Below, in pieces: positions 58,118-64,000 of a stretch of DNA of 64,000 nucleotides. This stretch comes from Fimbriimonadaceae bacterium (GTDB taxonomy: Bacteria; Armatimonadota; Fimbriimonadia; Fimbriimonadales; Fimbriimonadaceae). The DNA lies in assembly GCA_019694835.1 (NCBI GenBank), contig JAIBBE010000223.1, positions 1 through 64,000 on the forward strand, in the 5' to 3' direction. A program made the position numbers and the translations under genes. The first letter of the stretch is position 1. Each line of letters begins with the position of its first letter. The notes beneath the pieces were generated by a model that was not told the DNA's origin, searched no databases, and saw nothing but the letters and a program-made list of their open reading frames with translations.

Positions 58118-58531
58118 ATGAAAAAGCCACAACCCAGCGCCCCAGCCGTCTGCCACAACCGCGTCGCCGCTGTGATGTCTCATACGAGCCGGTACAGCTT
58201 TCGCGGAACTTCACGGTTGGCAAAGGACTCGAAGGTCGCCAAATCAACGATTTGCCATATTATCCATGGTAAGACCAATCCCCTGTACAAGACAGTCGCC
58301 CCGATTATCAGAAGCTTGGAGTTTCAGCTAGCTCGGAAACTTAACGTCCGCGAGGTCTTTTCCGAGGACGGTACTTTCCCAACAAAGAACATCTGCAAAT
58401 TAGTGGGCTGCCGGGGTTGTTTGCCTGACCAGCTTCACGAGCCAGACGGCGGCATCAAACCACAATGGGCTCATGTTCGGCCTGGAAGATGGACGGGCGA
58501 CGTGGCTGAGTTCGAGGAGGTCGGAGAATGA
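58118..58531 (+). CDS. Putative HTH (XRE-like) protein
   Basis: Start taken at the ATG at 58118; about 137 residues. A helix-turn-helix is visible at about residues 22-70: TSRYSFRGTSRLAKDSKVAK followed by STICHIIHGKTNPLYKTVAP and IIRSLEFQLARKL. It resembles XRE regulators where the second helix starts 'LAKxxxVxxSTIxxIxxGxxxP'. A cysteine cluster in NICKLVGCRGCLPDQL might bind metal. Its stop overlaps the next gene by 4 nt (ATGA). It could control the module that follows or act in replication. Confidence 0.6.
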   Translation: MKKPQPSAPAVCHNRVAAVMSHTSRYSFRGTSRLAKDSKVAKSTICHIIHGKTNPLYKTVAPIIRSLEFQLARKLNVREVFSEDGTFPTKNICKLVGCRGCLPDQLHEPDGGIKPQWAHVRPGRWTGDVAEFEEVGE

Positions 58532-59235
58532 AGCCGCTCGCTAGCAACGGCTACAGCAACCGCAGCAGCAACAGCGGTTTTATAGCTCTCAAGGAGAGAG
58601 TTGAGCATTTGGGCTTTAGATCGTTTCAGACGTTGGTCTTGTTGTGGCTTGGAGCTAGAGGATATCGTGACATATGCTCTCTAGGTCGGCATCATCGAAG
58701 GGGTCGCCGACAAATTAGCGGTGCCGATTGGGTGGCCAAGTTGCCCGGTTCATCTGAGGTCTCCGTCGCCATTCAACTCCGCCATCGAGGCACGCCGACA
58801 CCCCGCCTCTCTGTCGATGAGCTTCGGGGGTTCATGCTGCGCTCAGATATTCCGGTTGGATTGATTGTCACGAGTTCTCAGTTTTCAAAACCGGCAGTTT
58901 CTGCAGCGTCTGAGTTTCCAGGCAGACCGATTCGGCTGGTTGGATCTCATGAGTTAACCCAGTCCCTGATGGCTCTTGGCCTTGGTCTGAAACTGGATAG
59001 GGACGGACTTGTGATCAACGAGGGGTTCTTTCACTCGCTGGGCAGCCTGGGCTCCGCTGCCCTGTTGCGTCCGGACAGTCCACCAGTTGTTCCCGCAGTT
59101 CAGCGTCCAGCCGTCGATACAGGCTTTGGGCAAGTCGAACCTCCTCAAGAATCACTCGTCAGAATCGCCCTGATTATTGGAACAGTCCTTCTGATCTGGG
59201 CCCTGCTGTATTGGTGGAGTCGATTGGGCCGATGA
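58528..59235 (+). CDS. Mrr-like (PD-(D/E)xK) protein with C-terminal membrane anchor
   Basis: A 235-residue protein. Residues 18-155 follow Mrr-type restriction endonuclease folds: FRSFQTLVLLWLGARGYRDI, then SGADWVAKLPGSSEVSVAIQLRHRGT (split by a turn), LSVDELRGFMLRSDIPVGLI, VTSSQFSKPAVSAASEF and IRLVGSHELTQSLMALGLGL. The Asp in GADW is kept but the usual QxK reads Q-L-R, so the catalytic Lys may be replaced by Arg or His. A C-terminal membrane helix (IALIIGTVLLIWALLYWW) is unusual for an endonuclease. ATGA overlaps link it with both neighbours. It could be a membrane-tethered DNA-binding or cutting protein of the element. Confidence 0.6.
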   Translation: MKPLASNGYSNRSSNSGFIALKERVEHLGFRSFQTLVLLWLGARGYRDICSLGRHHRRGRRQISGADWVAKLPGSSEVSVAIQLRHRGTPTPRLSVDELRGFMLRSDIPVGLIVTSSQFSKPAVSAASEFPGRPIRLVGSHELTQSLMALGLGLKLDRDGLVINEGFFHSLGSLGSAALLRPDSPPVVPAVQRPAVDTGFGQVEPPQESLVRIALIIGTVLLIWALLYWWSRLGR

Positions 59236-59540
59236 CTGAACTAAGACCGATCGGTGAGTTCTTGCCGGAGGCACCTAATCGGAACCGGCCGAGTGGCAAG
59301 TCGCCGGACGAAGCAGTGCTCAGCCAGCGTGAGGAGTTGATCTTGGAACTGGTCCAAGTCGGCATCGGTCTGCGTAAGGCCGAGAGCCTGCTCAACCGAT
59401 ATCCCGAGCGGGAGATCGTCCGTCAGTTGAAGTGGTTGCCGTTCCGCAAAGCTCGGCGGCCCGCTTCGCTGCTGATCGTGGCGATTGAGCAGCGCTACGA
59501 CGCGCCGGTCTACGGCGGAGAAAAGGAGTCTCGTGGCTAG
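59232..59540 (+). CDS. Small replication-associated-type protein
   Basis: Start set at the ATG at 59232, overlapping the previous stop by 4 nt; 102 residues. The C-terminal 65 residues (LSQREELILELVQVGIGLRK, then LLNRYPEREIVRQLKWLPFR and ARRPASLLIVAIEQRYDAP) form a helical domain seen near replication initiators and in plasmid or phage genes, with the pattern 'QLxWLPxRxARxPAxLLxxAIE'. The N-terminal 30 residues are disordered. It overlaps the next gene by 8 bp. Function unknown, most likely a replication or DNA-binding helper of the element. Confidence 0.55.
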   Translation: MTELRPIGEFLPEAPNRNRPSGKSPDEAVLSQREELILELVQVGIGLRKAESLLNRYPEREIVRQLKWLPFRKARRPASLLIVAIEQRYDAPVYGGEKESRG

Positions 59541-59985
59541 CGGCACCACTCCGTTCCCCAACTTCCTCCTCGACCGGGTCATGCCGAGACTTAAAGATAC
59601 CGAGTGGCGAGTTCTCTGTGTCATTGTTCGGCAAACGCTGGGCTGGCAGCTGGAATCTGGTGCCCGCAAGAGCGCTGACTGGCTGTCCCACTCCCAGCTC
59701 AAGCGCCGAACTGGTCGAGCGAGCGCTGCCATCAGTCAGGCCATCGAAATGCTCGTCCAGTCAGGTCTGATCACCGTCCGAGATTTCAGCGGCCAGTCTG
59801 TGGTCTCCTCGGCAGAGCGGCGTCGATCTCACCATCGCCTTTGCTTCAGCCTGCATCCACGGGTCCTCTCCACTCGCTTTCAACGTGGCTCGCTAGATTT
59901 TGGTTTTCGAAGTTCAGAAAGCGAAAACAACAAAAGAAACCCACACAAAAGAAAAATACAACAGCAACGATTCTTGGCGGGGTGA
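59533..59985 (+). CDS. Phage replication protein O-like winged-helix protein
   Basis: A GTG at 59533 with AAGGAG 5 nt upstream gives 150 residues. The N-terminal half reads like the replication protein O/RepA winged-helix domain: TTPFPNFLLDRVMPRLKDTE, WRVLCVIVRQTLGWQLESGA, SHSQLKRRTGRASAAISQAI and EMLVQSGLITVRDFSGQSV. The C-terminal 40 residues are Lys/Gln/Asn-rich and probably flexible. Such proteins bind origins and load helicases in phages. It overlaps both neighbours by a few bases. It implies that this element, or an ancestor, had its own replication. Confidence 0.65.
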   Translation: MASGTTPFPNFLLDRVMPRLKDTEWRVLCVIVRQTLGWQLESGARKSADWLSHSQLKRRTGRASAAISQAIEMLVQSGLITVRDFSGQSVVSSAERRRSHHRLCFSLHPRVLSTRFQRGSLDFGFRSSESENNKRNPHKRKIQQQRFLAG

Positions 59986-60155
59986 TGCGATTACCGGTGT
60001 CCAATGAGGCGCAGCTTCGATCCTTTCGTCAGCTCTACTTCGAGCAATTCGCAGTAGAACTGAACTCAAGCGAACTAGCCGTTGTTGCCAATCGCTTTCT
60101 GCAGCTTTATTATCTACTACATCATGCGCTGGATACGATACAGCCGGAAGAGTAG
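59985..60155 (+). CDS. 56-residue protein preceding the serine recombinase
   Basis: The ATG at 59985 overlaps the previous TGA by 1 nt. The protein (starting MRLPVSNEAQLRSFRQLYFE) is helical, with NSSELAVVANRFLQLYYLLH as a second helix; this 'FxxLYxxxFxxxLxxxEAxxxAxxLLxLYxxL' pattern is known from small genes found just before recombinase genes in many elements. It overlaps the start of the recombinase gene by 32 bp. It may be a partner that controls direction or expression of the recombinase. Confidence 0.6.
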   Translation: MRLPVSNEAQLRSFRQLYFEQFAVELNSSELAVVANRFLQLYYLLHHALDTIQPEE

Positions 60156-61821
60156 CGAAGGCTCCGAAAGCCAGATGCAGAGTATTCCGGACCAGAATTC
60201 GGTACTGCATCGGATTGAGCGCGAACAGCACCTAACGATTGCCTACAAACTCGAAGAGGCCCGCTCAGCCAAGATGCCAGGGATCAGACCCGTCTTTGCC
60301 GAAATGATCCGGTTGATCGAGAATGGCAAAGCCGATGGCATTCTCTGCTGGCACCTCAATCGTCTCAGTCGCAATCCAGTCGATGCTGGCAAGCTTTCTT
60401 GGCTACTTCAACAAGGAATTCTCAAATGTATCAAGACGCCCTTTCGGGAATACCATCCAGAAGACAACGTCTTGATCATGGCCGTCGAAAACGCCGATGC
60501 CAACAACTATGTTTTGGAGTTACGCCGGAACATTCGGCGTGGGCAAGCAGAGAAGGCAGCCCGAGGTTGGTATCCGCGGAAGCCACCCGGCGGCTATCTG
60601 ACCAACCGTGATACCGGCGAGATCGAGGTCGATCCAGAGCGCTTTCCGTTGCTCCGTCGAGCCTGGGAGTTGATGTTGACCGGTGCCTACCCGGTACCGG
60701 ACCTTCACGCCAAGCTGGAGGGATGGGGGTACACAACTCGTCGGTTGCACCGTAAGTCACTGACCCCTCGTCCGGGAAAGATGATCAGCCGGTCCAACCT
60801 CTACAAGCTGTTTGACAACCGCTTCTATCTCGGCGAATTCAGATTCGAGGGCGAAGTTCATCGAGGCAAACACACCCCGATGGTCAGCCAAGAGGAGTTC
60901 GCCCAAGTCCAGGAGATCATCCACGGTGTCCATCCGAGTCAGCCAATGCGGCATGTCTTTGCGTACACGGGCCTGATTCGTTGCGGTGGCTGCGGCTGTA
61001 TGGTTACGGCCGAACGCAAGACCAAACATTACCGAACGACCAACCGCACCGTCAGCTACGTCTACTATCATTGCACCCGAACGAAGATCTGCTCTGAACC
61101 AGCAGTGACAGAAGGCTACGTCGTGGGCGTTTTGAAAGAAAAACTCGCGCGTTGCCGTTTGAATCCGGCTGCCGTCGAGTGGGCACGAGAAGCGATCCTT
61201 GCGCAACCTGAGGCGCTGGAAAGTCTGCCGGTCATGCTCAAGCGAGACGAGGCCGAGCTGAAGACCGTCCGCTCAAAGCTGGAAGGGCTCTATGAGTTGC
61301 GGCTCAACGGCGAGCTTACCGCCGACGAGTTGAAAAGTCTGAAAGCCAAGTATCAAACACAGTCCGACCGATTAGAGCGCAGTATCGAGCGCCTAGCGCA
61401 TCTCGGCGAACGCAACCGCCAGACCATTAGTAACCTCCTGACCTACCTCACCACTGCCGATGAGCTGTTCGACCGAGGCGACGACAAGATCAAGCGACAG
61501 ATTGCTCGCTTGCTGGCCGATCAGTATGTTCTCACCCTGGGCGAACTGAGAGTGCAGCCCAATCGACTCCTTGAACCACTGATTACCCTAGAACCTCTGC
61601 ACGAGCACCCCGATATGGTTCGCACGGGCACACGTACGCCGGAAAATCCCTTACTGTGCTCGTGGGTTGATCACGTCCGAACTCTGTTACGGACCGAAGG
61701 TGTTTCGTTCGGGAAACTAGGTGAGGAAGAACAGGCTTGGAAGTGTCCACCCATTGTCTTACCTGCACCACGAAAAACCTCTTCTGTTTCCCGGAAGAAA
61801 CGAAGAAGGCCTACTGCTTGA
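60124..61821 (+). CDS. Large serine recombinase
   Basis: Start at the ATG at 60124 (565 residues), overlapping the small upstream gene. The N-terminal resolvase domain has the catalytic Ser10 in IRYSRKSSEGSESQMQSI, the Arg-rich FAEMIRLIENGKADGILCWH and NRLSRNPVDAGKLSWLL. The recombinase domain follows (RGQAEKAARGWYPRKPPGGY, DNRFYLGEFRFEGEV), then a zinc ribbon (LIRCGGCGCMVTAERKTKHY up to TKICSEP) and a coiled coil (about 385-450). Large serine recombinases integrate phages and mobile elements one way. It is the last gene of the overlapping run from 57.5 kb and probably marks the right edge of an element or of a module inside the island. Confidence 0.93.
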   Translation: MRWIRYSRKSSEGSESQMQSIPDQNSVLHRIEREQHLTIAYKLEEARSAKMPGIRPVFAEMIRLIENGKADGILCWHLNRLSRNPVDAGKLSWLLQQGILKCIKTPFREYHPEDNVLIMAVENADANNYVLELRRNIRRGQAEKAARGWYPRKPPGGYLTNRDTGEIEVDPERFPLLRRAWELMLTGAYPVPDLHAKLEGWGYTTRRLHRKSLTPRPGKMISRSNLYKLFDNRFYLGEFRFEGEVHRGKHTPMVSQEEFAQVQEIIHGVHPSQPMRHVFAYTGLIRCGGCGCMVTAERKTKHYRTTNRTVSYVYYHCTRTKICSEPAVTEGYVVGVLKEKLARCRLNPAAVEWAREAILAQPEALESLPVMLKRDEAELKTVRSKLEGLYELRLNGELTADELKSLKAKYQTQSDRLERSIERLAHLGERNRQTISNLLTYLTTADELFDRGDDKIKRQIARLLADQYVLTLGELRVQPNRLLEPLITLEPLHEHPDMVRTGTRTPENPLLCSWVDHVRTLLRTEGVSFGKLGEEEQAWKCPPIVLPAPRKTSSVSRKKRRRPTA

Positions 61822-62058
61822 TGAGCTTAGTTTTGCGCTTCATTGCGCGGCTCCTGGTCTTGCGCCGCCGTCGCTTCACTTGCCGTTGAACTTGCTCGTT
61901 GCTCTCCATTTGGTCCTGTGCGTGCGTCAAAGCCAATACAACTGCAAGAAGCGACGGGCGACGTCAGCCGCTTCCTCTGCTGACAGCCGAACACGGTGTC
62001 CAACCATCACTATGGACAAACCTCAACGGGTCCCTTCCGATTCTCTCGAAGCGTCAAG
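61822..62058. other. Gap after the serine recombinase
   Basis: 237 bp between convergent genes with no gene, tRNA or clear terminator hairpin that I can see. Being just after a large serine recombinase, it could contain an attachment site, but no repeat of it was found elsewhere in the window. Confidence 0.35.
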
Positions 62059-63852
62059 TTATGCCCTAAAGCGACGATGACGAGAGACCGGCACCTGAGC
62101 TTTGATGCTTCTCATCGCTTGCTCACGCACAGCCTCAGAACCTTCGAAGGGCCAAGCACTCAGTGCTTTGAGCGCTCGGTTTCGCCAGGCAACCCGCTCG
62201 TCCTGTTTACCACGAAGCTCGCTGATACGGGATGCCGCTACCATTGCAAGGCTATAGTCTCGCGCTTCCCGCTTAGCCTCGTCTTTGGGGAGTTTAAGAT
62301 AGGCTTCTGCGCTGGCGATTAGTAAATCACCGCCTTCGTCCTGTCCCTGCGAGGCGAGGGCACTTCCAAGCATAAACTGAACTCGTGCACGAAACGAATC
62401 GGTCTGGCTTGGCATTTCGCCCAACGCCATCAGGTCATTGGTTGCTTCAAGAGCGCATCGAAGGTAGAGTACAGCGTCCGGGGTGTTTCCCTGCAAGATT
62501 AGTGCTCGACCTCTATCGCCAAGACCTAGGCAGAACGCTCTCCGAATCGCTAAGGTGTCACGGATGAGCAGGGAATCGACAAGCGAATACCTGTACTGAG
62601 GCCAATTGGTCAGGTCGTTCACCACCTGCCATGTTTCGGGTACGAATCGACCCAGGATTCGATGGCCGGCGCGAAAGTCGTGTTCCGCTGAAGAGGCGCT
62701 TACTTCGATCGTACAGAGTCCCCGGTAGATTAGAGCCAGGCCGACCGGTAAACGTAAATCGTCATTTGAATCGGGTGTAAAGCCCCACGCATCGAGTGCC
62801 TCTGTGCAGCCCCTCGCCGCTTCGGCATGTTTGCCTTCAGCAAACCTGATCCTGGCTATTAAAAAGTGACCCAACCCTAGCCACCGTCGGCCCGACGGGC
62901 TCTGGTCTATGGACTTCGCGATCCTAATGGCTTCCGCGCAGGAATTCTCCGCTTGTCCTGATGACATGGTGAGCGCCAGTTCAGCCCTGGAGATCAAAGC
63001 GCGTACCAGGATCTCATCCCTTCCTGGCATCTTGCTTTGTCGAATCTCGCGAATGAGATCGTCCAGGTTTCCCAGAGCCCGATCAGCACCAAGCGGAGGA
63101 ATTCCCTTGGCGTCGGCGGATGCCTGAGTCTGGTACATTCGAAGCCGAACTTCCACTGACAACGGCCAAACAGCGTGCGCCCCCTTGAACGCTTCATAGG
63201 CCCGATCCGGCCTACCAAGCGCTATGTACGCATCTCCTACCAGCCAATACGGCAAGGCGGCAATGTCCGGCCGAAACACATGAAAACGCCTACAAGTGCC
63301 TGGAGCAAGCGAGTGAACAACATCGGTTGGCTTGCCGGAATAGCGGGCAACAAGTGCGTCCAAGAGCCTTCCGAGAATCTCACTCGTTGCGGCATCAGGC
63401 ATTTCACGGTGAAGTCGCTCAATAGTATCCGCAGCTCCCGTGAAATGATCGCTTGATTCATCTGTCTCCAAAACTCTTGCCATCATCAGCCCGCGAACGA
63501 GCCCCAACTTCTTGGCGACAGCATCGTGTGTTGCCGAACTAGAAATCGACATTGCAAATGCGGTCAGGCTGCCAATAATGCCGACAAGAATGATAAACGC
63601 CACCAGGCGGAGACGCGCATGCTGGATGAAGTGCTGGGCATCGACCTCTTTGGGCTTGAGTGGGTATAAGACAAGAACCCAGTGCTTAGGAGGAATCCGC
63701 TTCACGATGCTATAGCCGAGCATGAACGCAAGGAAAGACACGAAGGCAACCAGCGAAATGGCGCTCCAGTGATTATTATTGATAGCGTTGATAATATCAG
63801 GCACGTCGAACCCCCGTGACGGCCCATGCCCATCCGAGGTCCTTCCCGCCAT
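62059..63852 (-). CDS. Membrane protein with TPR-like repeats, hypothetical
   Basis: A 597-residue protein. Two membrane helices lie near the N-terminus (about residues 29-50, AISLVAFVSFLAFMLGYSIV, and 83-103, LVAFIILVGIIGSLTAFAMS). The remaining 480 residues are helical repeats of TPR type: ALPYWLVGDAYIALGRPDRAYEAFK, then LVRALISRAELALTMSSGQAE and LGHFLIARIRFAEGKHAEAA, RGRALILQGNTPDAVLYLRC and MLGSALASQGQDEGGDLL. It probably offers a periplasmic or cytoplasmic scaffold for other proteins. No family recognised; whether it belongs to the island or to the host chromosome is unclear. Confidence 0.65.
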   Translation of the reverse strand: MAGRTSDGHGPSRGFDVPDIINAINNNHWSAISLVAFVSFLAFMLGYSIVKRIPPKHWVLVLYPLKPKEVDAQHFIQHARLRLVAFIILVGIIGSLTAFAMSISSSATHDAVAKKLGLVRGLMMARVLETDESSDHFTGAADTIERLHREMPDAATSEILGRLLDALVARYSGKPTDVVHSLAPGTCRRFHVFRPDIAALPYWLVGDAYIALGRPDRAYEAFKGAHAVWPLSVEVRLRMYQTQASADAKGIPPLGADRALGNLDDLIREIRQSKMPGRDEILVRALISRAELALTMSSGQAENSCAEAIRIAKSIDQSPSGRRWLGLGHFLIARIRFAEGKHAEAARGCTEALDAWGFTPDSNDDLRLPVGLALIYRGLCTIEVSASSAEHDFRAGHRILGRFVPETWQVVNDLTNWPQYRYSLVDSLLIRDTLAIRRAFCLGLGDRGRALILQGNTPDAVLYLRCALEATNDLMALGEMPSQTDSFRARVQFMLGSALASQGQDEGGDLLIASAEAYLKLPKDEAKREARDYSLAMVAASRISELRGKQDERVAWRNRALKALSAWPFEGSEAVREQAMRSIKAQVPVSRHRRFRA

Positions 63853-64000
63853 CCTGCTTTGTGGGCCGACTATTGGCTCTTAGACGCATTTCGGACGGCC
63901 CCGGTTCTATTGCCGGGGGAGAATTGCCGAATCTTAATGCACATCGACTTCCGACCGCGTGCACGAGGGCCTGAGGCATGATCGTTCACTATTCCCGACT

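Overview
The window looks like a chromosome segment of a Gram-negative-type bacterium of moderately high GC, most likely an armatimonadote close to the class Fimbriimonadia. The clues are a DUF1559-like pseudopilin with the FTLIELLVVIAIIAILAA start at 27.2 kb, a PEP-CTERM protein, a proteasome-type ATPase and alpha-type subunit, a very large beta-rich exported protein, and the gene mix overall. This is inference from protein families; there is no rRNA gene in the window to confirm it.

Layout. 0-1.1 kb holds small accessory genes (one DUF2958) next to the 3' end of a tRNA-Leu(UAG) at 1.42-1.51 kb; this may be the edge of an element lying mostly to the left. 1.5-43.1 kb is ordinary chromosome: a repeat-containing exported beta-rich protein, xerC, a GT39-like glycosyltransferase, an active/degenerate HD-GYP pair, a cNMP-binding protein, a degenerate GIY-YIG protein, rplU-rpmA, a TetR/S41 peptidase pair, purH, a lysyl-oxidase-like secreted protein, an MscS channel, DUF554 and Bax-inhibitor-like membrane proteins, an Mpa/ARC-type proteasomal ATPase, an orphan sugar-ABC permease, lpd, a PrcA-like proteasome subunit, an esterase, a pseudopilin, a polysaccharide/lipid cluster (Wzz, O-antigen ligase, lipid kinase, methyltransferase), accB-like, hom, an erythromycin-esterase-like protein, a korA/korB plus GltD-like ferredoxin oxidoreductase operon, a PEP-CTERM protein and a frameshifted glutamate dehydrogenase. 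Two dispersed inverted-repeat elements of the same family sit at 11.6 and 24.9 kb.

43.1 kb to beyond the window end is a genomic island. Its left edge is a 47-nt 3' fragment of tRNA-Lys(CUU), still followed by the tRNA terminator, with a tyrosine integrase just inside. It carries a DisA-type (DAC) diadenylate-cyclase-like protein, a complete type II CBASS (patatin CapV, CD-NTase, E1-E2 Cap2, JAMM Cap3), a type I restriction-modification system (hsdM-hsdS-hsdR), a DprA-like protein, and a tight run of small genes (zinc-ribbon membrane protein, HTH regulator, membrane-anchored Mrr-like protein, two replication-type proteins, a 56-residue protein) ending in a large serine recombinase. A TPR membrane protein follows.

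How it works together. The seven genes hsdM-hsdS-hsdR-capV-cdn-cap2-cap3 lie head to tail on one strand with overlaps or gaps below 80 bp, so DNA restriction and abortive cyclic-nucleotide defence may be co-transcribed. The DAC protein converges on them from the other side and could be a second nucleotide-signalling defence or a modulator; this pairing is the most interesting feature of the window. In the chromosome, the Mpa-like ATPase and PrcA-like subunit lie 3.6 kb apart with no beta subunit or modifier between them, which points to a dispersed bacterial proteasome.
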